DNA from: JAYZBC01 sp036339375
Lineage (GTDB): Bacteria > Pseudomonadota > Alphaproteobacteria > MPNO01 > UBA2964
Direction: 5' to 3'
DNA: 64,000 nt
Assembly (NCBI GenBank): GCA_036339375.1
Contig: JAYZBC010000078.1
Span: forward strand, 1-64,000
Shown: positions 1-9,370 of the stretch, in pieces
Position numbering within the stretch: the stretch's first letter is position 1
Layout of the letters: each line of letters opens with the position of its first letter
The notes under the pieces: model-generated
Seen by the model: the letters and a program-made list of their open reading frames with translations, nothing else
The model's database searches: none
Told to the model about the DNA's origin: nothing
Position numbers and translations under genes: made by a program

Positions 1-1
1 T

Positions 2-232
2 CTAGACCTTGTTATAACGGTTTCAAATGTGACCGCCCATTATGCAGGAAACCTCGGAATACCTGTATGGGTTTTAGTGTCAAAAATAACACCGCTGTGG
101 CACTGGTTTACAGAAAGGAATGACAGTCCGTGGTATCAAACGGTTAAGTTATACCGACAAAATCCATATGAAGATTGGATACCGGTTATGACAAATGTTG
201 CTGAGGATTTACTCAACTACCGGAAAGCATAA
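2..232 (+). CDS. C-terminal end of a TPR/GT41-like glycosyltransferase protein (partial)
   Basis: This is the last 76 codons of a gene whose 5' part lies outside the window; the frame is open from base 2 and ends at the TAA before base 233. The residues LDLVITVSNVTAHYAG followed by a PVWVLV strand resemble the C-terminal nucleotide-sugar-binding region of tetratricopeptide-repeat proteins with a GT41/GT9-like glycosyltransferase domain. That region usually reads like D-x-V-I-S-V-D-T-S-V-A-H-L-A-G. A W-x-W-F motif and SPWYQTVKLYRQ follow, also typical. An internal GTG at 29 could mimic a start but lies inside the conserved motif. The enzyme would use a nucleotide sugar; acceptor and role cannot be told from this fragment. 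Confidence 0.7.
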   Translation, partial: LDLVITVSNVTAHYAGNLGIPVWVLVSKITPLWHWFTERNDSPWYQTVKLYRQNPYEDWIPVMTNVAEDLLNYRKA

Positions 233-384
233 AAAGGGTATAACATATTTCTGTCCAATTTTTTAACGAGGCTGTAACTTATGGAGATGTATGCCTGAAA
301 ATACTGAAGTTTAGATTTAGGAGGGCAGGAAAACCTTAAATTTAAATAAATTCTATAACTTGGATCTAAAGGAAGTAGGCCCGA

Positions 385-404
385 ACTGAACTAAAAATTT
401 CAGT
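385..404. promoter_or_regulatory. Inverted repeat upstream of TauD-type gene
   Basis: ACTGAA and TTCAGT form 6-bp arms around an 8-base AT-rich centre, 48 bases upstream of the dioxygenase start. It could be an operator half-site pair, but arms this short can arise by chance. Confidence 0.2.
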
Positions 405-452
405 GCACCATTTTATGAAGCGAAGTGGTAGGCAATTTTAAAGGAACCAGGA

Positions 453-1289
453 ATGCACCAAACAAAACCAAATGATATATATCGTGCACTCAAAGTGACG
501 CGCTGCAGCCCAAATATTGGTGCAGAAATAGGTAATATAGACCTAACGCAACCATTGACAGAATTAGAGCTTGCTGAACTTAAACGTGCCTTCACGGAAA
601 ACCTTGTTCTTTTTTTTCGTAATCAAGCAATTAGTTTTGATGATCACGTCCGACTGGCTGAATATTTTGGGAGGGTTGGATCACACGTCGGAAAACAAAC
701 CCATAGCAAACCTTCTGACGACCAAAGGGTAAGGCGTTTTCACTTCGACGAAAAATCTCTAGATGGAATTTCGGGCAATGCCTGGCATACGGACCAATCC
801 TGTGCATCTATTCCACCTTTGGGAAGCATTTTATACATGCACACTATCCCTCCAGATGGTGGAGGAGATACTATTTTTATCAGCATGTATGCAGCCTATG
901 AAGCACTTTCGGACCGTATGAAAAACTACCTGGAGGGACTTACAGCACTTCACGATGGGGTCTTGATTTTTGGCGATGGCACGCCTCGAACTGAGCATCC
1001 CGTCATCATTCGTCATCCGGAGAGCGGAAAGAAGTCACTTTACATAAACGGGTCAGCTGTCCGATGGCTAAATGGCCTACCCAAGGGAGAAGGTATAGGA
1101 ATTGCGCGTTTTCTTATAGAACATTGCCGCTCTCCAGAATTTTTTTACCGTTTTCGTTGGGAGCCAAATTCAATTGCATTTTGGGATAATCGGTGTTGCC
1201 ACCATTACGCGATTAACGATTATTTTCCCAATGTGAGATCAGGATATCGGGTTCAAATTGAAGGCCATACGCCACCAAATTCCCCATAA
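453..1289 (+). CDS. TauD/TfdA family Fe(II)/2-oxoglutarate dioxygenase
   Basis: A 278-residue protein of the TauD/TfdA family, which couples 2-oxoglutarate decarboxylation to hydroxylation of a substrate such as taurine, an aryloxyacetate or another small acid. The metal-binding H-x-D is seen in NAWHTDQSC (about residue 111), the distal His in DNRCCHHYAIND, and the 2-oxoglutarate-binding Arg in SGYRVQIEG near the C-terminus. Length fits the family (270-300). The ATG at 453 is preceded by AAAGGAACC. It lies alone, 90 bases before an amidohydrolase gene on the same strand, with which it may be co-expressed. A second TauD-type gene is at 53546. The substrate is unknown; annotation as taurine dioxygenase itself would be over-reach. 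Confidence 0.88.
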   Translation: MHQTKPNDIYRALKVTRCSPNIGAEIGNIDLTQPLTELELAELKRAFTENLVLFFRNQAISFDDHVRLAEYFGRVGSHVGKQTHSKPSDDQRVRRFHFDEKSLDGISGNAWHTDQSCASIPPLGSILYMHTIPPDGGGDTIFISMYAAYEALSDRMKNYLEGLTALHDGVLIFGDGTPRTEHPVIIRHPESGKKSLYINGSAVRWLNGLPKGEGIGIARFLIEHCRSPEFFYRFRWEPNSIAFWDNRCCHHYAINDYFPNVRSGYRVQIEGHTPPNSP

Positions 1290-1384
1290 CTAACGTGACT
1301 GGATTTCAGGCATAGTGCATTTTGCTAACCAATTCGTGATTAATTCGAATATAATGGTTTGCACAATATATCGAGAATTTGCAT

Positions 1385-3088
1385 ATGGGATACGATATAA
1401 AAATTACTGGCGGTGACATTATCGATGGTAGCGGAAATCCTCGTTACCGTGGAGACGTAGGAATACGTGATGGAAACGTGGTCGCTTTGGGAAAGGCAGA
1501 AGAAGGGGCAAAAATTACTCTGGATGCAAACAATCGCGTGGTCTCACCAGGGTTTATTGATATACATACACATTATGATGCCCAAATCATTTGGGACCCC
1601 AAGCTTTCCGTTTCACCCTGGCACGGTATCACCACGGTGGTTCTAGGAAATTGCGGTTTCGGAATTGCACCGACACACCCTGAACACCGACCCATCATAT
1701 TAAGGACCCTTGAAAAAGTTGAAGGTATGAACCTAGATGCTTTGGAAACCGGATTAGCGCAATGGCCCTTTAAAACATTTCCAGAATACATGGATACCAT
1801 AGAAAAACGGGGTACCTTAATTAACGTTGGCGTGCTAATTGGACATTCGCCTACACGTCTCTACGTGATGGGTGAAAGCTCTATGGAACGCCCAGCTACA
1901 GGTACTGAAGTCGGGGAAATGAAGAAAATTGTCCGAGAAGCAATATGCTCCGGGGCGTTAGGACTTTCCACTTCTCAAGCAACAAGCCACGTCGGCTTTG
2001 AAGGTCGCCCAGTACCAAGCCGTATGGCAGAAATTTCTGAAATTCGATCACTGGCAGAAACTCTGGGTGAGGCCGGTGGTCGAACATTACAAATAATCGT
2101 CAACCAATCTCCGTGGTACAAAGAATTTGTAAAACTTTCAAAATTATGTCGGGGTAACCTAACTTGGACCGCTCTCCTTACAGGCCGAACTCCGCCAAAC
2201 GATCACCGTTCAGTTCTCAAACGTTTCGAAGAATTGGTTAATGAAGGCCACCACCTTTTTCCACAGGTTGCATGCCGTCCCCTTCAACATGATTTGTCCT
2301 TTTCATCTCCCTATGATTTTGAGCGTAGATTGCCACTTTTTAATCAAGTCTCAGGCACTAATCACAAAACAAAAAAAGAGATATATGCCAATCATGATTT
2401 TCGGAATGAATTCCGTAAACTAATGACACATGGTGGTAGTGGGGAACCGGAAATTATTTTTCTACAACAAGCGTTCGAGCAAATTTCTATCCAATCATGT
2501 AAGCAAGAACCAAGCCTTGAAGGGCGCAAGCTGAGTGATATTGCAAAAGAACGTAAATTACACCCGGTTGATTTAGCATTAGATCTCGCAATCGAAACAA
2601 ACTTGGAAATTCTTTTTTTAATGCCTTTAGCTAATAATGATGAAGATCAGGTTGAAGAGGTGCTTAAAGATCCAAATACCGTTCTTGCTCTTTCAGATGC
2701 AGGAGCCCATATGAGCCAACTATGTGATGCTTGCTACTCAACAACCTTACTTGGCCACTGGGTCCGGGAAAAAGCTGCGTTAACCCTTGAAGCCGCAGTG
2801 CATATGCTAACATCACGTCCCGCCCAAGTAATGGGAATAACTGATCGGGGGCGGCTGGAAGAAGGGTTGGCTGCTGACCTTGTAATCTTTGATCCAGCCA
2901 GAGTGGGAACTACGAGCCCAAAAAGGGTTTACGATTTGCCCGGAGGTGCGGATCGCTTAATTGTCCATGAATTGGGTGTAGATGCGGTTATCGTCAACGG
3001 GACCTTAGTAAGACAAAATGGCAAAGACGTTGTCAAAAGAAATAAAAATTTACCTGGTAGATTGTTGAGAAACGGTAAAGCCGCTTAA
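1385..3088 (+). CDS. N-acyl-D-amino-acid deacylase-like amidohydrolase
   Basis: A 567-residue amidohydrolase-superfamily enzyme of the D-aminoacylase/N-acyl-D-glutamate deacylase branch. These cytoplasmic zinc enzymes hydrolyse amide bonds of N-acyl-D-amino acids. Visible motifs are the strand-1 metal site DIHTHYDAQ (about residue 60), GNCGFG with the bridging Cys, IGHSP, and the late catalytic Asp in LSDAGAHMS. The C-terminal EGLAADLVIFDP is the usual composite beta-sandwich sequence. The start is placed at the ATG at 1385; a TTG two codons upstream is possible but gives no better ribosome binding site. Many family members act on hydantoin-like or unknown substrates, so the specific acyl-amino acid is not settled. 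It ends 54 bases before a convergent tRNA gene. Confidence 0.85.
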   Translation: MGYDIKITGGDIIDGSGNPRYRGDVGIRDGNVVALGKAEEGAKITLDANNRVVSPGFIDIHTHYDAQIIWDPKLSVSPWHGITTVVLGNCGFGIAPTHPEHRPIILRTLEKVEGMNLDALETGLAQWPFKTFPEYMDTIEKRGTLINVGVLIGHSPTRLYVMGESSMERPATGTEVGEMKKIVREAICSGALGLSTSQATSHVGFEGRPVPSRMAEISEIRSLAETLGEAGGRTLQIIVNQSPWYKEFVKLSKLCRGNLTWTALLTGRTPPNDHRSVLKRFEELVNEGHHLFPQVACRPLQHDLSFSSPYDFERRLPLFNQVSGTNHKTKKEIYANHDFRNEFRKLMTHGGSGEPEIIFLQQAFEQISIQSCKQEPSLEGRKLSDIAKERKLHPVDLALDLAIETNLEILFLMPLANNDEDQVEEVLKDPNTVLALSDAGAHMSQLCDACYSTTLLGHWVREKAALTLEAAVHMLTSRPAQVMGITDRGRLEEGLAADLVIFDPARVGTTSPKRVYDLPGGADRLIVHELGVDAVIVNGTLVRQNGKDVVKRNKNLPGRLLRNGKAA

Positions 3089-3141
3089 CCACAGCATAAA
3101 TATTTCAGTCAAAGCCTTGCCCGTTTATCATTTAAAAAAAG

Positions 3142-3228
3142 TGGTGCCCGCTCCCGGACTCGAACCGGGACGACCTTTCGATCAACGGATTTTAAGTCCG
3201 TTGCGTCTACCAATTCCGCCAAGCGGGC
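3142..3228 (-). tRNA. tRNA-Leu (anticodon TAA)
   Basis: Read on the minus strand, the 87-base sequence folds as a class II tRNA. The 7-bp acceptor stem is GCCCGCT paired with AGCGGGC, the D arm contains GGAATTGGTAGACGC, and the anticodon arm CGGACTTAAAATCCG carries TAA. There is a long variable arm, the T arm reads GGTTCGAGTCC, and the 3' CCA is encoded. The extra arm and the UAA anticodon identify leucine. It lies between the amidohydrolase and the MFS cluster. Confidence 0.97.
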
Positions 3229-3348
3229 ACGATGTAGACCAAATAGCGCTGAAACCTATTCTGAATGGTTAAAATTCGCAAGAAATCGGTGATACTAAAG
3301 ATGTTAAAACCCTTAAAACTGTTTTCCTAATCATTCAACTTTGCGTAA

Positions 3349-4608
3349 TTAGTACTTTTCATAACCCTCTAGTGCAGCTGCTACTGTATGTCTACGGCGT
3401 AACATCCAAAAATAAACAATCAGGCAGATTATTCCTCCGCAGGCAACAGAAATTTGAATTCCGAGTAATTCTGCTGCAGCGCCCATAAAAAGTGCACCTA
3501 GAGCCGGAGCTCCCCGGTGAATTACGCCGTATAATGCCATAACCCGCCCACGCATAACACCATCCACAGAATGTTGCATTAGGGTTTGTGTAGCCGTTCC
3601 ACCATAAATACCGGCCATCCCTAAAATAAAAATGCTGAAAATAGCAAGAGGATACCAAGAGGTAGAGACAAAAGAAAAAATACCACTTCCAGATACAAGC
3701 AATGCCAAAATTGTTAATTTCGTTAAACCCTTTACGTGACCTCGGCGTGCAAGGTAAATTGCGGCTAACAGCCCACCCAACCCGGAGGCCGCTGTCAACT
3801 CTCCAAGCCCTGCTGCACCTCTATCAAAAATTTTATCTGCAAACTCGGGTAAAAGTTCAAGCAAGGATTTACCACCGAGTGCCATGGCCGTTAACAAAAT
3901 CAACCCAGGCCCAATTCCTTTGTGCTGAAAGGCATATTTCAGGCCGTCCACTGATTGCGCGAAAAAGCTAATTCCTTTTTTTGGCTTTTCTTCACTTCGA
4001 ACGGGACGAATTATGCATAATGAAGTTATAAAGAATGTAAACGTAACCGCGTTAAATAAAAAAGCCACACCAACGTTCCAAGTTTCAATGATTAAGGCAC
4101 CGACAATTGGCCCCACCACTCTTGCCAAATTATATATCGCAGAACTAAGGGCTACAGCAGGAGGAATAAAATGGTGCTCAACCAAATTTGGTACCATCGA
4201 TAAGCGAGCAGCAGTGTTTAGTGCTCCAGCTAACCCAAGGAAGAATGTCCATCCAATTAGCCACCAGATATCTCCGTGGTTTAACAATTTTCCTGCAAGA
4301 TACATCCACCCCAGTATAAAGGCTTGCAACATACCCATCGTTTGGCTGAAAATCGCTAAATAGCGGCGGTCATATGTGTCCGCCAAAACGCCAGCAAAAG
4401 GGGTCAAAAACAGCGTTGGTATGAGATCTGCAAATGCAATCATCCCCACCCAAAAGCTTGAATTTGTGAGTTCCCAAGCAAGCCAGTAAACAGCTAATCT
4501 ATGCGCCCACAGCCCAAACAAGGAAATGGTGCCACCAGCTGTGTAAATAGCATAATTTCGTTGTTTTAAGACACTCAGAATGCCAACTCTTGAACCAGTT
4601 CTCACCAT
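3349..4608 (-). CDS. MFS transporter, EntS-like (MFS_3), copy 1 of tandem triplet
   Basis: A 419-residue inner-membrane transporter with about 12 hydrophobic segments, matching the MFS_3/EntS-like group known mostly as proton-driven exporters. The N-terminal LAWELTNSSFWVGMIAFADL and the conserved loop GVLADTYDRR lie between TM2 and TM3. The C-terminal half carries TQTLMQHSVDG followed by RGRVMALYG. The neighbouring genes at 4681 and 6019 share the same landmarks, so the three look like tandem duplications. Transcription runs leftwards and this copy is the last of the three. The start is the ATG at 4608. The substrate cannot be deduced. Confidence 0.88.
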   Translation of the reverse strand: MVRTGSRVGILSVLKQRNYAIYTAGGTISLFGLWAHRLAVYWLAWELTNSSFWVGMIAFADLIPTLFLTPFAGVLADTYDRRYLAIFSQTMGMLQAFILGWMYLAGKLLNHGDIWWLIGWTFFLGLAGALNTAARLSMVPNLVEHHFIPPAVALSSAIYNLARVVGPIVGALIIETWNVGVAFLFNAVTFTFFITSLCIIRPVRSEEKPKKGISFFAQSVDGLKYAFQHKGIGPGLILLTAMALGGKSLLELLPEFADKIFDRGAAGLGELTAASGLGGLLAAIYLARRGHVKGLTKLTILALLVSGSGIFSFVSTSWYPLAIFSIFILGMAGIYGGTATQTLMQHSVDGVMRGRVMALYGVIHRGAPALGALFMGAAAELLGIQISVACGGIICLIVYFWMLRRRHTVAAALEGYEKY

Positions 4609-4680
4609 AAAAATTCAGCAGTTTAATATGCCGCTCACATCAAGTTTTTTGACGGGTACAACTTAGTGAAAACGACGAAT

Positions 4681-5952
4681 TTATCTTTCTTCATTTGTTG
4701 CAACATTTATTGTTTGGGTATTTTCTAACGCTGAAATCATTTTATTCCTGTGTCGAAATATCCAGATAAAAACGCTTAAACAAATAATACCTCCTACGGA
4801 TAGAGATACCTGAAATCCAACCAATTCAGCAATAGAACCCATTGCCAGGGCACCAAGTGCCGGACCTCCTCTATAAATCATACCATAAAGGCTCATGACA
4901 CGTCCCCGCATGGCTCCATCTACTGCATTCTGCATTAAAGTTTGAGTGCCTGTACCACCTATTACAGCAACCCCACCAATAAAAAATGAAAACACTAAAC
5001 CAAGATAGTAAATTTCGGTGAGATTAAAAATAAATACACTGAATGCTCCTACCAATAGTGAAAAAATCACTATTCGTGTTAGGCCAGCGGGTGTTCCACG
5101 TTGAGCCAACCAAACCGCTGCAATGGTTGCACCCACAGCAGAAGCAGCCATCAATCCTCCTAAACCCGTTGGCCCTAATTTAAAAACCTCGCCTGTTACG
5201 CCAGGCAGAAGTTCCAAAACGGGTTTCAAACCAACTGCCAAACCAATTATCAAAATCAAAATTGGGCCAATTCCGGGATGTTTAGTAGCATAACGAATTC
5301 CCACACCCGCTTGTTTAAAGACGTTTCCTGCCATTTCTTTCCCCCGCTCATCGCGGATCATGCGAGCTTTACACAAACAAGCTAAAAATATTAAGAAAGT
5401 GAAGCCATTAATTAAAAATGTAATACCAACACCAAATGAAGCTATTAAATAACCCGCAAACATCGGCCCAATAAATCTGGCGAGATTAAAAATTGCGGAA
5501 TCCATTGCCACGCCTGAAGGCACATGCTTGCGTTCCATTAAATTGGGAACCAACGACAAACGAGCAGCTGTGTTAAAAGCCCATACAATGCCAATAAATA
5601 AGGTAAGAAATACTAAGGCCCAAATGTCTAAAAGATCTGCAAAAGCCAAGCCTGCTAGAGCGAAAGCCTGCAACATCCCAAGGAATAGTGTCGCAAACAT
5701 CATAGAATGCCGGTTAACCCGATCCGCAACCACACCAGCGATTGGAGTTAAAATAACGGTCGGAAATAGATCAGCAAAAGCAACCACACCCAACCAAAAA
5801 CCTGAATTGGTCAACTCCCAGGTCAACCAACCAATGGTAAGACGCTGGCCCCAAATGCCTATTAGGCCTAATCCGCCTCCCCAAAAATACCAAGCGAAAT
5901 TGCGCTGACGGAGTGCATCTGTAATGGCTTCTATATTGGTGACGCGGCTCAA
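4681..5952 (-). CDS. MFS transporter, EntS-like (MFS_3), copy 2 of tandem triplet
   Basis: A 423-residue MFS_3 exporter-type membrane protein, the middle copy of the triplet. It keeps the same landmarks: ALRQRNFAWYFWGGG at the N-terminus, AFADLFPTVILTPIAGVVAD in TM2-loop, GVAMDSAIFNLARFIGP in the middle, and TLMQNAVDGAMRGRVMSLYG in the second half. The spacing to copy 1 is 72 bases. The apparent start is a TTG at 5952, since no ATG lies in frame before the conserved N-terminal region; no strong Shine-Dalgarno sequence is visible, so the exact start is uncertain. Substrate unknown. Confidence 0.87.
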   Translation of the reverse strand: MSRVTNIEAITDALRQRNFAWYFWGGGLGLIGIWGQRLTIGWLTWELTNSGFWLGVVAFADLFPTVILTPIAGVVADRVNRHSMMFATLFLGMLQAFALAGLAFADLLDIWALVFLTLFIGIVWAFNTAARLSLVPNLMERKHVPSGVAMDSAIFNLARFIGPMFAGYLIASFGVGITFLINGFTFLIFLACLCKARMIRDERGKEMAGNVFKQAGVGIRYATKHPGIGPILILIIGLAVGLKPVLELLPGVTGEVFKLGPTGLGGLMAASAVGATIAAVWLAQRGTPAGLTRIVIFSLLVGAFSVFIFNLTEIYYLGLVFSFFIGGVAVIGGTGTQTLMQNAVDGAMRGRVMSLYGMIYRGGPALGALAMGSIAELVGFQVSLSVGGIICLSVFIWIFRHRNKMISALENTQTINVATNEER

Positions 5953-6018
5953 TTTAAAACAAATTTTTATAAAAAAAAGGGTAACTTAAACGGATTTTCA
6001 ATCCATCCATCGTTGCCT

Positions 6019-7260
6019 CTAATTGCGACCTGTTTCAAGCGCTTGGGAAATTTTCATACGGCGTGGATATATCCAAACAGCCGCTCCTAAACAGAAAATT
6101 ATCGCAATCCCGATCATTGCAATAGAAAGACCAACGCCTTCAGCAATAGCGCCAACCACCAAAGCACCTATAGCAGGTGCACCGCGATGGAGCATGCCAT
6201 AAAGGCTCATCACCCTCCCCCGTAAATGCCCTTCGACCGCTGTTTGCATCAATGTTTGTACCCCTGTACCCGTCAAAGTTATAGAAGTTCCCACAATAAA
6301 GGAACCGATTAGACCTAACCAAAGGAAATTGGAAAAACACATAATCAAAATTCCAAAAGGTCCGACAAATAATGCCGATAAGGTGATGCGTGTTAAGCCT
6401 TCTGAACGACCCCGCACCGCTAAAAAAACAGCACAAGTAATAGCGCCAAATCCCGCTGCAGCAGCAAGCCAGGCAAACCCATGGACATCGCTTTTGAATA
6501 CATCCTCCGCAAAAGCAGGCAACATTTCTAGGAAAGGTTTGACGCCAATTGCCAGTGCAGTCAGGACCACCAAAAGGGGTCCAATGCCGGGATGCTTAGC
6601 GGCATAACGCATGCCCTCAAGTGATTGTAAAAAAACGCCACCAGTTCGGCCACTAGTTTCGTGGCGGACTAACCTCATTTTAAAGAGACAAAATAAAAAA
6701 ATTACATAAGTAACACAGTTAAAAACAAAAGCGCCTCCGATATTAATTTCTGCAATAAGCCAAGCGGCTATTACGGGTCCCAATACGCGTGCCGAATTAT
6801 AAATAGCTGCGTCACTTGCGAGAGCAGATGGAACAAACTGAGGTTCTAGAAGATTAGGCACCAATGCAAGTCGTGCCGCAGTATTGTAGGCGAGAGCCAC
6901 ACCCAAAAAGACTGTAAGGCCTAAAAGGGACCAAATTTCTATAATTCCTATAAGGGTAAGGGTAGCTAAAACAATGGCTTGGAATGCGGCCGCTAATTGA
7001 CTATAAATTGACAATTTACGACGATCAACACGATCAGCAATCACTCCAGCTAAAGGTGTGATAATAACTGTAGGAAACAAATCGGCAAATGCGATGAGAC
7101 CGAGCCAAAAGTAAGAACCGGTCAACTTCCAGGCGAGCCACGCTACCGCAATGCGCTGGGCCCATACGCCAAAAAGAGAAATCGCAGCGCCGCTCATATA
7201 CCAAGCGAAGTTTCGCTGTTTCCAAGTTTCAATGACACCGTCAAATGTGGTGAAAGCCAA
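6019..7260 (-). CDS. MFS transporter, EntS-like (MFS_3), copy 3 of tandem triplet
   Basis: A 413-residue MFS_3 exporter-type membrane protein, first in the direction of transcription. The N-terminal WKQRNFAWYMSGAAISLFG and AFADLFPTVIITPLAGVIAD match copy 2 closely, and the C-terminal half contains GVQTLMQTAVEGHLRGRVMS. The start is a TTG at 7260 preceded at a distance by AAAGG. The 66-base gap to copy 2 and the shared strand suggest a single transcript for all three. The promoter should lie in the AT-rich stretch between 7261 and 7345. A more distant fourth relative is at 43913. Confidence 0.88.
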   Translation of the reverse strand: MAFTTFDGVIETWKQRNFAWYMSGAAISLFGVWAQRIAVAWLAWKLTGSYFWLGLIAFADLFPTVIITPLAGVIADRVDRRKLSIYSQLAAAFQAIVLATLTLIGIIEIWSLLGLTVFLGVALAYNTAARLALVPNLLEPQFVPSALASDAAIYNSARVLGPVIAAWLIAEINIGGAFVFNCVTYVIFLFCLFKMRLVRHETSGRTGGVFLQSLEGMRYAAKHPGIGPLLVVLTALAIGVKPFLEMLPAFAEDVFKSDVHGFAWLAAAAGFGAITCAVFLAVRGRSEGLTRITLSALFVGPFGILIMCFSNFLWLGLIGSFIVGTSITLTGTGVQTLMQTAVEGHLRGRVMSLYGMLHRGAPAIGALVVGAIAEGVGLSIAMIGIAIIFCLGAAVWIYPRRMKISQALETGRN

Positions 7261-7345
7261 AGTTTCTTTTACCTTTCACTTTAAAATTTTGTATAAATAA
7301 AATTTAGATTTTTATTTCTAACGAAATAATTTGATTTCATAGTTT

Positions 7346-8146
7346 TTAGGCATCGCCGGGTTCTGCGGAAGCCTGGGCGGTGTTAGGATCTTCGTCTCTT
7401 GGATTACCTCCAAGATCAAGCAGGGCCTGCATAATTTCAGCATGGGCTTTATCTAATTGTCCGTCTTCACGCCCACGTATTACGACAGACACTCGAAAAC
7501 CAACCTCATGACGCATTTGCGGGTAACTACCAATATCTAATTCGGGATACTTATTTTGGATTGTCTCTAAAGCATCAGCAATAGTTCCTTCTCCAAGATC
7601 AATCGCTAAACCCCGAGAATTTACCTTACTACCCCCTGTCAGATAGCCTTTGGCCTCTTCAAACATTACTCTCATTACTCTCGGAACCCCCGCCATTACA
7701 AATACATTTTCCATACAGTAGCCAGGAGCGGCACTAATACTGTTTGGCAAAAGAGTTGAACCTTTTGGGAAAGTCGCCATCCGCAAACGTGCTTCATTCA
7801 TAACCTCTCCACGCTCTTCCACTCTCTTAGTCATTAAAGCAGCTGTTTCCGGGTCTCGAACCATAGGCACTCCGAATGCTTCTGCAACACACTCTGATGT
7901 TATATCGTCATGCGTTGGTCCTATACCTCCGGTTGTGAAAACGTAATCGTAATCCTGACGACATTTATTTAGGTATTTAACAATAATTTCCTTTTCATCT
8001 GGTATTACATGTGCCCTGGCCAGTTGAATTCCTAATTCATTCAATTCTTTTGCTATGTAGGATAGATTTTTGTCTTGGGTTCGTCCTGAAAGCAATTCAT
8101 TTCCAATAAGAATCAAACATGCGTTGACTGTTTTGTGCTGAGTCAT
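7346..8146 (-). CDS. CinA-like molybdopterin-binding domain protein
   Basis: A 266-residue protein with the MoCF/CinA N-terminal domain only. It has LIGNELLSGRTQDKNLSYIA near the N-terminus and the nucleotide/pterin-binding loop FTTGGIGPTHDDIT around residue 90. This short form, without the C-terminal nicotinamide-nucleotide amidohydrolase domain, is common in alphaproteobacteria; related domains in full-length CinA hydrolyse ADP-ribose or bind molybdopterin. The ATG at 8146 is clear. It faces away from the methionine aminopeptidase gene across a 300-base AT-rich intergenic region. Its exact reaction is not established. Confidence 0.85.
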   Translation of the reverse strand: MTQHKTVNACLILIGNELLSGRTQDKNLSYIAKELNELGIQLARAHVIPDEKEIIVKYLNKCRQDYDYVFTTGGIGPTHDDITSECVAEAFGVPMVRDPETAALMTKRVEERGEVMNEARLRMATFPKGSTLLPNSISAAPGYCMENVFVMAGVPRVMRVMFEEAKGYLTGGSKVNSRGLAIDLGEGTIADALETIQNKYPELDIGSYPQMRHEVGFRVSVVIRGREDGQLDKAHAEIMQALLDLGGNPRDEDPNTAQASAEPGDA

Positions 8147-8447
8147 TGTGTATTCATTGTCCTTGATTACAGACTGTATAGCTTACCCAGAGGAGAGGTG
8201 CACCCCTAGGAAATAAGAAATCCATAAAATTTTTAGAAATTAAAATTTCAAAATCATTTCCGGAAAATGTAGCCACATAAAACAAAAAAGAAAATTTGGA
8301 TAAAAAAATTTAATATAATTAGTATTCTTTTGTTTCATTAAAATTTACAGAGTTTTCCTTGCCGTCTATTGCAATACATGCGATTGAACGTAAAAATTTG
8401 GAAAACATTTGTAAGTCGAAACATCAAAAGTGCTCGAAGGCAGAGAA

Positions 8448-9239
8448 GTGGATACATCTCATATAACAATTCACAAGCCCGAAGATTTTGAATCTATGCG
8501 GCGAGCAGGGCGCTTAGCTGCAGAAGTATTGGACTATATTACGCCAAAAGTGCTGCCTGGTGTCACAACTGGTGAACTGGATCAATTGTGCCACAATTTT
8601 ATCATTTCGAATGAGGCAATTCCATCCCCCCTAAATTATCGTGGTTTTCCCAAATCTATATGTACCTCCATAAATCACGTTGTCTGCCATGGAATCCCTG
8701 GGGACAAAATCCTCCGCTCAGGTGATATTGTAAATATTGATATAACTGTCACGCTAGATGGATGGCATGGCGACACAAGCAGGATGTTTCCGATAGGCCA
8801 AGTGGGTATAAAGGCCAAACGTTTAATGGACGTAACTTATGAAGCGTTAATGCGTGGAATAGAAGTAACTAAACCCGGCGCAACCGTTGGTGATATTGGC
8901 CACACGATTCAGACTTTTGTTGAAAAACAAAGATTTTCTGTCGTCCGAGATTTTTGCGGTCACGGTTTGGGGAGGGTTTTTCACGCTGCCCCTAGCATTC
9001 TTCATTATGGAACACCGGGTGAAGGTCCTGAGTTGCGGGAAGGAATGTTTTTCACTATTGAACCAATGATCAACTCAGGACGTTATGAAACTAAAATTCT
9101 TGCTGATGGCTGGACAGCTGTCACCAAGGATCGTTCACTTTCCGCCCAGTTTGAACATTCTATTGGCGTGACTGCAGACGGATACGAAATTTTCACAACC
9201 TCTCCTGCTGGTTTAGACCACCCACCTTATCACCCCTAA
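8448..9239 (+). CDS. map: Methionine aminopeptidase, type I
   Basis: A 263-residue type I methionine aminopeptidase, which removes the N-terminal Met from nascent cytoplasmic proteins. All five metal ligands are visible: the two Asp in NIDITVTLDGWHGDTSR, the His in GHGLGRVFH, the Glu in FTIEPMI, and the final Glu in QFEHSIGVT. I place the start at the GTG at 8448 because AAGG sits 7 bases upstream and the protein then begins just before the family's ITIHKPEDF strand. A GTG six codons earlier (8430) is the alternative. It is monocistronic, followed by a convergent TerC gene. Confidence 0.93.
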   Translation: MDTSHITIHKPEDFESMRRAGRLAAEVLDYITPKVLPGVTTGELDQLCHNFIISNEAIPSPLNYRGFPKSICTSINHVVCHGIPGDKILRSGDIVNIDITVTLDGWHGDTSRMFPIGQVGIKAKRLMDVTYEALMRGIEVTKPGATVGDIGHTIQTFVEKQRFSVVRDFCGHGLGRVFHAAPSILHYGTPGEGPELREGMFFTIEPMINSGRYETKILADGWTAVTKDRSLSAQFEHSIGVTADGYEIFTTSPAGLDHPPYHP

Positions 9240-9370
9240 TCAATTTTCAATCAACAAATCGAAAGAAAAACAGATTATGTTATGCGAAGACCGCTGTCCA
9301 CGATATGAATTCCATAGAAAAAAAGGGGAGATGAACAAATTACGGCGCCAAAAGGACAGGGTTGTTAGAA

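Noticed and set aside
3100..3345. Integration site or prophage attachment at the tRNA-Leu gene
   Set aside because: There is no partial duplicate of the tRNA 3' end in the window and no integrase gene.
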